From the NCBI RefSeq assembly GCF_001685415.1, contig NZ_CP014989.1, forward strand, positions 2,852,001-2,916,000: a DNA stretch of 64,000 bases, written 5' to 3'. Of this stretch, positions 49,266 to 56,910 are shown piece by piece. How positions within the stretch are numbered: the stretch's first letter is position 1; every line of letters starts with the position of its first letter. The notes under the pieces were generated by a model. That model had not been told where the DNA came from. It worked only from the letters and a program-made list of their open reading frames with translations, and did not search any database. The position numbers and the translations under genes are program-made. Origin of the DNA: Serinicoccus hydrothermalis (lineage in GTDB: Bacteria > Actinomycetota > Actinomycetes > Actinomycetales > Dermatophilaceae).

Positions 49266-49811
49266 TTAGGCTAGATCGGTGCTTGCTGCCGCACGGAACT
49301 CGTCGAGTGCTATCACCACCTTCGCCTCGAGTGCTTTCCGCGCCCGGCTGACGGAAGGTTTGAAGCCGCCGCGGGCATGGGATTGGGCGCTGCGATCCGT
49401 GGCTAGCGTTGTCAATGCGTCCACGAGTTCCTGACCCTTCTCGACGACCTTGGGCGATCCGATGGTTGCCACCGCCTCCCAAGCGCGCGAGAGGCCCACC
49501 AAGTCGTCTGCGAGGCGGTCAACCATCTCGACGTGGACACGGTAGCCAGTGATCGCCGGGACGACCGCGAGGCGGCGTCGCCTACCCGCAACCACGGCGT
49601 GCAACAGGTTCAGCCGGACATGCGCGCGCTGAATACGCGAGGTGAACTCCTGATAGGCGACGGCTCTCGCGTCAGCCTTCGCCGATCGAGCACCGAGCCA
49701 TCGGTGTCCTGCATGGACGGTCTCGCCGATCGCGACCTCGAACAGCTTCATGACGGCTACCTGGATGTCGATCATGGTGGGCAGTCTGTCGCTCCCCACC
49801 GACACACTCAT
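49266..49811 (-). CDS. Hypothetical helical protein
   Basis: 181-aa protein from ATG 49811 (169 aa if ATG 49775 is used). Helical throughout, with SAKADARAVAYQEFTSRIQR and VDRLADDLVGLSRAWEAVA. No family recognised. It lies between the IS110 remnant and the Cys-motif gene in the island. Confidence 0.5.
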   Translation of the reverse strand: MSVSVGSDRLPTMIDIQVAVMKLFEVAIGETVHAGHRWLGARSAKADARAVAYQEFTSRIQRAHVRLNLLHAVVAGRRRRLAVVPAITGYRVHVEMVDRLADDLVGLSRAWEAVATIGSPKVVEKGQELVDALTTLATDRSAQSHARGGFKPSVSRARKALEAKVVIALDEFRAAASTDLA

Positions 49812-49936
49812 TTGCCGCACTGAGCGTGGCCGCACGCTACTGCCACCACTCGGTTCTCGCCCACCGGGTGCGATCACATCTGGGGCGTCTGACGCCGGGT
49901 TGTCGGCAACGCGGCCGGACTGGCTTCAGGGGCGGC

Positions 49937-50392
49937 TCATATAGAACGCCCGCGGTGGAGCTTGTTGCTGCGTTCGGAGAAGGAGATCAACACCCGCGAC
50001 AGGGCAGGCTCCAGCTCGGCGAGGTCCGCCTTATCCATGCGGTTCGTGTTCAGAGCCCAAGTGAGACGGTCGAGCACGTCGATCCACTCGCGGGTGGAGT
50101 GCGGGGACTGCCGAACCGGCACGTTGACTCGGCGTTCGACGACCTTCTCCCTCTCGACGATCACCTCGACCGGTCGGTCGACGATCTTCACCGCTGCGAG
50201 GCCGGCGTCAGCGGCACGGCGTTGCTCCCAAGCTCGATGCCGACAGGAGCTGGAGCACCACTTCGGAACACGCCCACGAGAGGGGATCGGGGCCTCCGCT
50301 CCGCACCATCCGCAACGGACCGTCTGCCCCGGTTTGCGGCCAGTGACAGGTGCGCCCCCACCGCTGGGGACGTTGCCCGAGTTGGTATCCAT
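49937..50392 (-). CDS. Hypothetical protein with Cys-rich zinc motif
   Basis: 151-aa protein. A zinc-finger-like motif CGWCGAEAPIPSRGRVPKWC followed by SSSCRHRAWEQRRA occupies residues about 27-60; a coiled, charged segment with VDRPVEVIVEREKVVERRV follows. Proteins with this CxxC...CSxxCR layout are common on actinobacterial mobile elements but have no assigned role. ATG start. Confidence 0.6.
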   Translation of the reverse strand: MDTNSGNVPSGGGAPVTGRKPGQTVRCGWCGAEAPIPSRGRVPKWCSSSCRHRAWEQRRAADAGLAAVKIVDRPVEVIVEREKVVERRVNVPVRQSPHSTREWIDVLDRLTWALNTNRMDKADLAELEPALSRVLISFSERSNKLHRGRSI

Positions 50393-50577
50393 GGGAGCAC
50401 CTCCAGGGCTCGCACCGGCGAGGTTTATTCTGTGCCAACGATATACCCTACTGGTGGACAGCCCTATCGGAACCAGTCCTTATAGCTGGCCCGAAGCAGG
50501 CGACGCCCCGCAGGTCAGGCGCCCGGAATGGGAGGCGTCACGCTCCGTCGTTCGGCGCTTCGTAGGGTCCCGGTTTG

Positions 50578-51174
50578 TCAGAGTCCGAATGCGCCGCCGC
50601 TGACGAGGATGGCTATGCCGAGGCCGATCAGGACGATCGGGAAGAGCACGTGTTCCCATCGCTCGAGCACCTCGGCGATAGGCCTGCGGGTGGCGACATA
50701 CCTGGCGAGAAGGACCAGCACGCCGACGAGCAGCAGGAACACGACGCAGAAGATGACCACGGTTGCCGTGCTGACGTTCAGGAACACCGGGACGTAGACG
50801 CCGATGTTGTCTCCGCCGTTGGCGAAGGTGACCGCGGCGACAGTCAGGATGCCGACCTTCTTGCCCTCGACCTTCTCGTCGTCGTCGTCACCGTCGCCTC
50901 GCCATGCCTGCCACGCCGCCCAGATACCGAGCGCCAGGGGGATGAGCCCGAAGTAGGGAATGGCGCTGGACGGCAGGACCAGCCCGGCCCCCCAGGCGAC
51001 CAGCAGCGCAGCACCGAGGATCCCGACGAACCCCAGGTACTGCCCCAGCGCGATCCGGGTGGTGGTGCCTCGTTGGCCGGCGCCTCGGGCGAAGAACAGA
51101 GAAAGAATGATGATGTCATCGATGTTGGTGGCCATGAACAGCCCGATCGCCTGCAGGACCGTGGTGAGGATCAC
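50578..51174 (-). CDS. cadD: Cadmium resistance transporter CadD-like
   Basis: 198-aa membrane protein of the CadD family, which exports or sequesters Cd2+. About six helices; family hallmarks are ATNIDDIIILSLFF and FANGGDNIGVYVPVF, each with acidic residues in a membrane segment, plus an acidic DGDDDDEK loop. GTG at 51174 overlaps the regulator's stop (GTGA), so regulator and transporter are co-translated. Confidence 0.85.
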   Translation of the reverse strand: MILTTVLQAIGLFMATNIDDIIILSLFFARGAGQRGTTTRIALGQYLGFVGILGAALLVAWGAGLVLPSSAIPYFGLIPLALGIWAAWQAWRGDGDDDDEKVEGKKVGILTVAAVTFANGGDNIGVYVPVFLNVSTATVVIFCVVFLLLVGVLVLLARYVATRRPIAEVLERWEHVLFPIVLIGLGIAILVSGGAFGL

Positions 51175-51521
51175 CGGCTGACCTCGCAGCCGGCGACGGG
51201 GCACTGCGGATCCAGGCACGGGGCGTCCTCGTTCACGGCGAGGGTCACCTCGACCAGCGCGAGCAGCGCGTTGGTGAGGTGCGGGTCGGCGATCGCGTAG
51301 AGGGTCTGTCGTCCCTGCGGTTCGGCCACGACGATGCCGCAGTCGCGCAGACAGGTCAGGTGGTTGGACACGTTGGGCCGCGTCAGGCCGAGGTCCTCGG
51401 CAAGTCCAGCGGGATAGGCAGGCCGTTCGAGCAGCGACAGCAGGATCCGAGCCCGCGTCGGATCTGCCAGGGCCCGGCCGATCCGATGCATCGCGTCCAG
51501 CTTGGAGGAAGTAGTCAGCAC
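51171..51521 (-). CDS. cmtR: ArsR-family Cd/Pb sensor (CmtR-like)
   Basis: 116-aa winged-helix repressor. HTH at LAEDLGLTRPNVSNHLTCLRDCGIV; the two cysteines in LTCLRDCG and the C-terminal Cys in EDAPCLDPQCPVAGC match the metal ligands of CmtR. GTG at 51521 (LTTSSKLDAM) chosen; it lies about 8 bp after a TATAGT box, suggesting a leaderless transcript. Expected to derepress cadD when Cd(II) or Pb(II) binds. Confidence 0.85.
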   Translation of the reverse strand: MLTTSSKLDAMHRIGRALADPTRARILLSLLERPAYPAGLAEDLGLTRPNVSNHLTCLRDCGIVVAEPQGRQTLYAIADPHLTNALLALVEVTLAVNEDAPCLDPQCPVAGCEVSR

Positions 51522-51526
51522 GGGCT

Positions 51527-51540
51527 GAACTATACAGTTT
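51527..51540 (-). promoter_or_regulatory. cmtR-cadD promoter/operator
   Basis: A near-palindromic AACTATACAGTT (51528-51539) contains, on the minus strand, a -10-like TATAGT (51534-51529) only 7 bases before the GTG start, so the message may be leaderless. GCTGAAC is repeated directly on both sides (51524-51530 and 51543-51549). Autorepression by the CmtR-like protein is the likely control. Confidence 0.5.
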
Positions 51541-51588
51541 GTGCTGAACCGTCCGTGAGGTCGGGGGTGCAACGGGAAGTCATCAGCT

Positions 51589-52542
51589 TCAGCGTCGGAG
51601 GTGGGTGTCGCGTTGGGCGGTGTAGGCGCTCCAGTCTCGTGAGGCCAGGGCGGCCCACCGGGTGGCGGTGTTGGGGGCCAGGCCGAGCACCTCTGCCAGG
51701 ATCGGGGTGGGCATGCTCGCAGCAAGCTGGAACATGGCGGCGTTGCGGGCGGCCATGGGCTGGATGCCGCGTTCGACGAGCTGGGCGCGGACGTTCTCCG
51801 TCGCCAGGTGCTTGCCCGGGATGCCGCCGGGGAAGAGCCAGGTGTCGGGACGGCTGACGTAGGAGGCCTGCCCGCGACGGGTCAGGTGGGTGCGGACGAG
51901 GCGGTCGAGCGGGCCCGGCAGCTCGACGGGGAAGGTGTCGAACGTGGCCGTGGTGACGCCGACGGCGTCAACGGTGATCTGGTCGGCGCGCATGCGACAA
52001 ACCCGGGCCAGGGGTTGGGCGTAGAGCAGGACGAAGAGACCGGCGACGCGGGCGTAGAGGCGGATCGTGTCGTCGTGCAGGAGCAGCTGGACGTGCGACC
52101 ACCTGTCCTCGTCGGAGAGGGTGACGGCGGGCTGCGTGGTGGGGCGGGTGGCCGCGGACAGATCCCCTCCGAGGCCGGTGCGGGCACACCAGGCCAGGAA
52201 CGGTCGCAGCGCGAGGGCGCGGGCGCGGTGCTCCTCGGCGAACCGGTCCAGGTCACCCTGTTCGATGTCGGCGAGGTCCGTGCCGTGCTCGGTGAGCCAG
52301 TTCATGAAGCGGGCGGTGACGACGATGGTCGCTCGGGCTGCGGAGATCGCGCCGTGGGTGAGGGTCCCGTGCTGCTCCTGGCGGCGCAGCCTGCTCAGCA
52401 CCTGCCAGCGGGCGAACCGGGCCAGTACCTCGGACTGCCCGGCCGGCAGGGTGCCCAGCAGCTCCTCCAGCCACGGGCTGACCCGCTCGAGCTCGGCGTG
52501 GAAGGGCGGCAGGACCCCCAGGGCGGTGAGCAGGTCGCGCAG
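51589..52542 (-). CDS. Recombinase-like protein, degenerate active site
   Basis: Up to 317 aa. N-terminal core-binding-like helices (residues about 1-150) lead to a C-terminal domain resembling tyrosine recombinases: LFVLLYAQPLARVCRMRADQI in place of the first Arg box, RNAAMFQLA in place of HxLRH, and ALASRDWSAYTAQRD near the end with a possible Tyr. No ATG/GTG in frame before 52401; similarity-like sequence (RDLLTALGVLPPFHAEL) continues to CTG at 52542, next to the upstream stop. Start uncertain. Confidence 0.6.
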   Translation of the reverse strand: MRDLLTALGVLPPFHAELERVSPWLEELLGTLPAGQSEVLARFARWQVLSRLRRQEQHGTLTHGAISAARATIVVTARFMNWLTEHGTDLADIEQGDLDRFAEEHRARALALRPFLAWCARTGLGGDLSAATRPTTQPAVTLSDEDRWSHVQLLLHDDTIRLYARVAGLFVLLYAQPLARVCRMRADQITVDAVGVTTATFDTFPVELPGPLDRLVRTHLTRRGQASYVSRPDTWLFPGGIPGKHLATENVRAQLVERGIQPMAARNAAMFQLAASMPTPILAEVLGLAPNTATRWAALASRDWSAYTAQRDTHLRR

Positions 52543-52543
52543 G

Positions 52544-53050
52544 TTAGGTGTTGGTCCTGTCGGCCGGGAGCGTGTCGAAGGTCGCGTGGGAGATTTCGAG
52601 CTCGTCGCGGGCCATCGCGCCCAGGGTGGCCGGGCCGGTGGAGCGGGTGAACCAGTACAGGGTGGTCTGCGGTCGTGGCCCCGAGATCAGGGCTTCGTAC
52701 ACCGGCCGCAGTCGCGGGTTGATGCCGCCGTCGGGGCCGGACAGCAGCGCGGTGGTCTTCTCCTTCAGGGCGCAGTGCCCGCACAGCCGGCCCCACGGGG
52801 AGTCCTCCCTCCCGCAGGCGGTGCAGGCGTAGACGGCCTCGTTGCCGGTGCAGGGCGCGCACGCCGGCCGGCGGTCGGCGTAGAAGGCCAGCACCCTGAT
52901 GTTGGCGCAACCGGGGCAGGGTTGGGCGGTCCGGGCGAAGCGCAGGGTGCAGCGCTGGCAGACCGCCTCCTCCAGGACGATCCGGGTGCACCGGTCGTGT
53001 CGCCCGCAGTGCGCGCAGTCCTGGCGCGGCAGCCGCGGACGTGGGCTCAC
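52544..53050 (-). CDS. Multi-zinc-ribbon protein of recombinase operon
   Basis: 168-aa protein whose first 95 residues hold several paired cysteines: DCAHCGRHDRC, VCQRCTLRF, PCPGCANI, ACAPCTG, ACTACGRED and LCGHCALK, enough for about three zinc ribbons. The rest is helical (RLRPVYEALISG, TLGAMARDELEI). GTG start overlaps the HTH gene stop (GTGA). Probably a DNA-binding accessory factor for the recombinases. Confidence 0.7.
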   Translation of the reverse strand: MSPRPRLPRQDCAHCGRHDRCTRIVLEEAVCQRCTLRFARTAQPCPGCANIRVLAFYADRRPACAPCTGNEAVYACTACGREDSPWGRLCGHCALKEKTTALLSGPDGGINPRLRPVYEALISGPRPQTTLYWFTRSTGPATLGAMARDELEISHATFDTLPADRTNT

Positions 53051-53382
53051 CGGCCCTCGGGCGGGCGGCGGACCCGGGCCCGGATCGGGCGCAGGTCACC
53101 GATGCCCGGACCGCGGTCCCCGGTGCCGGTCTTGGCGGGTTGGTCCTCGACGACGGTGGGGACCAGCAGGTCGTTGGGTTCGCAGTCCAGGATGTCGCAC
53201 AGGGCCGCCAGGACGTCCATGTTCAGCCGTTGCGGGGTCCGGGCCACCAGCCGGTAGACGTGCTCTCGGGACAGGTGGACCCCGCGCTCGGCCAGCAGCG
53301 GGACGAGCTCGGAGGTCTGGTACATGCCGTGGGTGGCCATCACCTGGCGCAGGTTCCACCCCATCACGGTGCGGACGGTCAT
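53047..53382 (-). CDS. XRE-type HTH regulator of recombinase operon
   Basis: 111-aa protein with a Cro/CI-like HTH: LRQVMATHGMYQTSELVPLL, RGVHLSREHVYRLV and LNMDVLAALCDILDCEPNDLL (residues about 10-75), then a basic Arg/Pro tail. ATG overlaps the recombinase stop (ATGA). Likely to control the operon or act as a directionality factor. Confidence 0.8.
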   Translation of the reverse strand: MTVRTVMGWNLRQVMATHGMYQTSELVPLLAERGVHLSREHVYRLVARTPQRLNMDVLAALCDILDCEPNDLLVPTVVEDQPAKTGTGDRGPGIGDLRPIRARVRRPPEGR

Positions 53383-54494
53383 CCCTGGTCCTCCTCATCG
53401 GTGGGTGCGTAGACGCGGGCCAGCGCGGCCTTGAGCGTCTTGTCCTTGAAGTCGTTGCTGACCGAGGCGTAGATCGCGGTGGTCGAGGCGTAGGCGTGCC
53501 CGACCTGCTCCTGGACGAACCGTTCGGGATAGCCGAACTCGACCAGGTGGGTCACGTAGGAGTGGCGCAGGCAGTGCAGCGACAGCACCGGGTCCAGGCC
53601 CGCCTGGTTGCGGACCGCCGCGAAGCGGGCGTCGAAGTGGCGCAACGAGACCCGCGAGAGCCGCTCGGTCACCCACAGGGCCGGGTGGCCAGGCACGCCG
53701 AACAGCGGCCTTGCCTGCTCGACCCACTGGCGCATCCCCTCGATGGCCCAGTCGAACTCCGGCACCGCCAGGACCGTGCGGCGGCGCGGGGTTCCACCGC
53801 GGACAGCCTTGCCGTAGCGGACGTGCACCGAGCCGTAGGTACCCCACCGGGGCACGTGCGGGTTGGGCCGCAGGTCGGCCACGTCCAGTCGGCACAGCTC
53901 GTTGCGGCGCAGGCCGAACGCGTAGGCGGTCTTGAAGACCTGCGCGTCACGCAACGCGCTCAACGCTCCCTTGCGGCCCGAGGACGCGGCCCGTTCGACC
54001 TGGGCGTCCAGGTGGTCGAAGAGATCCTGCAGCTCTCCGTAGGTCAGCGGCCGTCGTGCCGGACGGCCCTCGTACTCGTTCAGGTGCGCCACCGTGTTCC
54101 ACTCGTGGCACACCTGCGAGGGCACCGAGCCGAACCGGTCGCGACACTGCCGGGGCCACTCGTACCGGGCGTCGGTCAGGTAGTCGCAGAACATCCGCAG
54201 CGCCAGGTGGTACCCGCGGATCGTCGAGGGTGACCGCCGACCGTCCCCGCTGGCCAGGGAGACGGTGAAGTCCTCCACGTCCCCAGGACCCCACGCCCAC
54301 GGGTAGGACTCGGCGAACTCGGTGAACCGACGGACCAACCGGACCCGGTCGCCGATGGTCTTCTCACCCAGCAGCCGGGAGGCCTGCTGACGACCCCACC
54401 CGGTCAGCATCGCCTCGAAGACGGCGCTCTCCTCGTTCAGATGAGCCACGCCGGCGATCAGGACGAGCCCCGCTGATCCGGGTATGCCGACCAT
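53379..54494 (-). CDS. Tyrosine recombinase (first gene of unit)
   Basis: 371-aa site-specific recombinase. The core-binding domain (residues about 25-120) precedes the catalytic domain with FGLRRNELCRLDVADLRP (first Arg, about 198), LSLHCLRHSYVTHLVEFG (about 307), QVGHAYASTTAIYASV (nucleophile Tyr near 340). Active site complete. ATG at 54494. It is not closely similar to the tRNA-linked integrase at 42971, so it belongs to a separate element. Confidence 0.88.
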   Translation of the reverse strand: MVGIPGSAGLVLIAGVAHLNEESAVFEAMLTGWGRQQASRLLGEKTIGDRVRLVRRFTEFAESYPWAWGPGDVEDFTVSLASGDGRRSPSTIRGYHLALRMFCDYLTDARYEWPRQCRDRFGSVPSQVCHEWNTVAHLNEYEGRPARRPLTYGELQDLFDHLDAQVERAASSGRKGALSALRDAQVFKTAYAFGLRRNELCRLDVADLRPNPHVPRWGTYGSVHVRYGKAVRGGTPRRRTVLAVPEFDWAIEGMRQWVEQARPLFGVPGHPALWVTERLSRVSLRHFDARFAAVRNQAGLDPVLSLHCLRHSYVTHLVEFGYPERFVQEQVGHAYASTTAIYASVSNDFKDKTLKAALARVYAPTDEEDQG

Positions 54495-54543
54495 CAGGAC
54501 CGCCGATCCGTCGTTGCCGCAGAAGCCATATTGTTGCTCCTGA

Positions 54544-54573
54544 CGTTACACCTAGTAGGACGTCCCTGGTCAA
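54544..54573 (-). promoter_or_regulatory. Recombinase operon promoter candidate
   Basis: Read leftward, TTGACC (54573-54568) and TGTAAC (54550-54545) are separated by 17 bp, about 50 bp before the recombinase ATG. The -10 lies inside one arm of the inverted repeat CGTTACACCT, so the operon may be autoregulated. Confidence 0.45.
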
Positions 54574-54682
54574 CGAACTCGCGTGGGGACGTCGGCGTCC
54601 CTACTAATCCGCAGACCACCCAACGGGTGTGACTTCTGACGCGATAATGCTCGCTTGGTCCGGCAATGCAAGAGGTGTAACG
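54544..54682. repeat. Inverted repeats upstream of recombinase
   Basis: Two inverted repeats: CGTTACACCT (54544-54553) with AGGTGTAACG (54673-54682), perfect over 10 bp, 119 bp apart; and TAGTAGG (54553-54559) with CCTACTA (54600-54606), with GGACGTC words between. They could be recombinase binding sites or the element end. The rest of the 416-bp stretch 54495-54910 shows no gene. Confidence 0.5.
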
Positions 54683-54910
54683 GAGTTGGGACCTGCGGTC
54701 CCTGTGCCGGTCGCTGAGAATGGGGGTGTCGTCCGGCGACGTCGGCACACACTGGTGCGGGGAGAGCCCGTAGAGGTGTATGGCGCGAGGTCCTCGGGTG
54801 CCGCTGGATTGTTGCTACGAGCACGTGGGTCTGTGTCCTGGCAGAGGATCTTCCGGGCGGCGTCGGTCGCGAGGGCCGCGGCCGCTGACCGGAAAGGGGG
54901 CTGGGTCGGG

Positions 54911-55544
54911 GTGGAAGTGCTTTTCGAGCGGGTGGCCGGCCTTGACGTCGGCAAGGACTCGGTGACGGCGTGCGTGCGCATCCCGGGGGCGCGACGCGGC
55001 CGGCACACCGAGACGCGCACGTTCAAGACGACGACCGGATCGCTGCGGGTGATGCGGGAATGGCTGCTGGAGTGCTGGTCACGATCGCGGCGATGGAGTC
55101 GACCTCGACGTACTGGAAGCCGCCGTTCTACTGCCTGGAGGAGGTGATGGAGGTCTGGCTCCTGAACGCCGCGCAGATGAAGGCGGTGCCTGGACGTAAG
55201 ACCGACGTGCGCGACGCGGAGTGGATCGCCCAGCTGCTCGAGCACGGGTTGCTGGCGCCCTCGTTCGTGCCGCCACCACCGATCCGTTTCTTGCGGATGC
55301 TGACCCGCTACCGGATGCAGCTGATGGGTGACCGCACCCGGGAGTGCATCCGGCTTGAGATGATGTTGGAGGACGCTTCGATCAAGCTGTTCACCGTCGC
55401 CTCGACGCTGACCACGGTGTCGGTGCGGGTCATCCTGGCGGCGATGATCGAGGGGGAACGGGACCCGGTGGTGCTGGCCCAGCTGGCCAAGGGCAAGATC
55501 CGCCGCAAGATCCCTGACCTGGCCCAGGCGCTGGAAGGACACTT
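54911..55544 (+). pseudogene. IS110-family transposase remnant
   Basis: The N-terminus (RVAGLDVGKDSVTACVRIPG) starts at GTG 54911; a frameshift near 55070 moves reading to IAAMESTSTYWKPPFYCLEE, then GRKTDVRDAEWIAQLLEHGL. The frame is cut at 55544 by the IS3-family element after LAQALEGHF, so the C-terminal half is missing. It is a different IS110 type from the copy at 47.7-49.0 kb. Confidence 0.8.
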
Positions 55545-55597
55545 TGAACCGCCCCGGGTTTGGTGGAGGGTCTTGATCTCTACGGGAGAGTGGAGTC

Positions 55598-55921
55598 ATG
55601 CCTGCACCGAGGAAGTACAGCGACGAGCTGCGTGAGCGTGCGATCCGCACGGTGAACGAGACGATCAGGGAGAATCCGGGGATGCCGGTCAAACGCGCCT
55701 GCAGCCAGGTGGGTGAGCAGCTGGGCATCCCGGGGCCGACCCTGCGGAACTGGTTCCGTGGGCCCGGTCCCGCCGCCGGGTCGACCGCAACGGCGACTGA
55801 CCCCCACGAGCGGTTGGTGCAGCTGGAGAAGGAGAACCGCGAGCTGCGCCGGGCGAATGCGATCCTGCGGTCGGCATCGGCTTTTTTCGCGGCGGAGCTC
55901 GACCGCCCCTCAAGTCGCTGA
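55598..55921 (+). CDS. IS3-family OrfA
   Basis: 107-aa helix-turn-helix protein binding the IS ends. HTH in RAIRTVNETIRENPGMPVKR and IPGPTLRNWFRG, followed by a leucine-zipper-like LVQLEKENRELRRANAILR. It ends just after the frameshift heptamer; most OrfA ends here while a fraction is extended into OrfB. Confidence 0.88.
   Translation: MPAPRKYSDELRERAIRTVNETIRENPGMPVKRACSQVGEQLGIPGPTLRNWFRGPGPAAGSTATATDPHERLVQLEKENRELRRANAILRSASAFFAAELDRPSSR
55882..55888 (+). other. Programmed -1 frameshift heptamer
   Basis: TTTTTTC, read in the OrfA frame as GCT TTT TTC, is a canonical slippery heptamer. A -1 slip joins OrfA to the OrfB frame without a stop, as in IS3-family elements, giving the OrfAB transposase. 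Confidence 0.75.
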
Positions 55922-56895
55922 TCGCCTACGTCGACGAGCACAAGGACCAGTTCGGGGTCGAGCCGATCTGCACCGTCCTCACCGAGGCCGGTGCCAAGAT
56001 CGCCCCGAGCACCTACTACGCGGCCAAGAAGCGCCCACCGTCGAACCGGGCGCTGACCGACGCCGCGATCGATGAGCGCATCCAGGCCACCTACGAGGCC
56101 AACTACCAGGTCTACGGGGTGATGAAGATGTGGAAGGTGCTCAACCGCCAGGAGGTCCTCGACGAGCACGGCCGGCCCACCGGGCGCCGCTACCCGCCGG
56201 TGGCGCGGTGCACCGTGGCCAGGCGGATGAAGGCCCTGGGCCTGGTTGGCGCGGTCGCCGGTGACCACAAGCGGCCGCGGACGACGATCCCGGGCAAGGA
56301 CGTCCACCCGGCCGACCAGCTGAACCGGAACTTCACCGCCCCGGCACCGGACAACCGCTGGGTGGCCGACATCACCTACGTGCCGACCTGGGCCGGGTTC
56401 GTCTACGTCGCCTTCGTCATGGACCTGTTCTCCCGGCGCATCGTCGGCTGGCGGGTCACCAGCTCGTTGCACACCGACCTGGCCCTGGACGCCCTCGAGC
56501 ACGCCGTCTGGCAGCGCCAGCGCCAGGGACGAGACCTGACCGGCCTGGTCCACCACGCCGACCGCGGAGTCCAATATCGAGCCATCCGCTACACCGAACG
56601 CCTGGAGGAGCTCGGGATCGTGGCCTCGGTCGGGTCCAAGGGCGACTCCTACGACAACGCCGCCGCCGAGGCGCTGAACCGCGTCTTCAAGACCGAGCTC
56701 ATCCGCCGCCAAGGCCCGTGGAAGACGCTCGAGCACGTCGAGCTCGAAGTCCTGCGGTGGGTCGACTGGTACAACACGACCCGCCCGCACTCCTGGTGCG
56801 ACTACCTCGCACCCGCAGCGTACGAGAACGGCTACTACGCTGCCCGCAACCCTTCGACGGCGACCGCCGCCGAAGCACACACGACTCTCCACTGA
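55882..56895 (+). CDS. IS3-family OrfB (DDE transposase part)
   Basis: About 337 aa translated by -1 frameshift from OrfA. HTH_21-like YQVYGVMKMWKVL, then the rve domain with catalytic residues in DNRWVADITYVPT (D), GLVHHADRGVQY (D) and YDNAAAEALNRVFKTEL (E). No internal stop, so the element looks functional. The stop is 15 bp from the right end. Confidence 0.9.
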   Translation, partial: FFRGGARPPLKSLIAYVDEHKDQFGVEPICTVLTEAGAKIAPSTYYAAKKRPPSNRALTDAAIDERIQATYEANYQVYGVMKMWKVLNRQEVLDEHGRPTGRRYPPVARCTVARRMKALGLVGAVAGDHKRPRTTIPGKDVHPADQLNRNFTAPAPDNRWVADITYVPTWAGFVYVAFVMDLFSRRIVGWRVTSSLHTDLALDALEHAVWQRQRQGRDLTGLVHHADRGVQYRAIRYTERLEELGIVASVGSKGDSYDNAAAEALNRVFKTELIRRQGPWKTLEHVELEVLRWVDWYNTTRPHSWCDYLAPAAYENGYYAARNPSTATAAEAHTTLH

Positions 56896-56910
56896 ACCCG
56901 GGGCGGTTCA

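Larger units (their letters stand above)
42831..54606 (+). mobile_element. Genomic island next to tRNA-Thr, right end unclear
   Basis: From the tRNA 3' end rightward the DNA contains an integrase, orphan genes, insertion sequences and a second recombinase unit, with lower and more uneven GC and with near-absence of the TATGCC/GGCATA word frequent to the left. A repeat of the tRNA 3' end, expected at the far junction, was not found in the window, so the right boundary given here is only the end of the second recombinase unit. Confidence 0.45.
50578..54606 (-). mobile_element. Candidate Tn554-like unit with cadmium cargo
   Basis: Four leftward coupled genes (tyrosine recombinase, HTH, zinc-ribbon protein, recombinase-like protein) are followed by the cmtR-cadD pair in the same orientation. 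Tn554-type elements likewise carry two tyrosine recombinases plus an accessory gene and have no long terminal repeats. Element ends are not defined; the coordinates simply span the genes and the inverted repeat before the first recombinase. Confidence 0.5.
55545..56910 (+). mobile_element. IS3-family insertion sequence, 1366 bp
   Basis: Ends begin TG and end CA. Left end 55545-55568 and right end 56887-56910 form 24-bp inverted repeats with two mismatches; the outer 16 bp (TGAACCGCCCCGGGTT) are perfect. Two overlapping genes with a slippery heptamer encode the transposase. Flanking bases (ACTT left, TCGT right) are not a target duplication: the left flank is an IS110 remnant, the right flank a truncated SDR gene. 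Confidence 0.92.
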
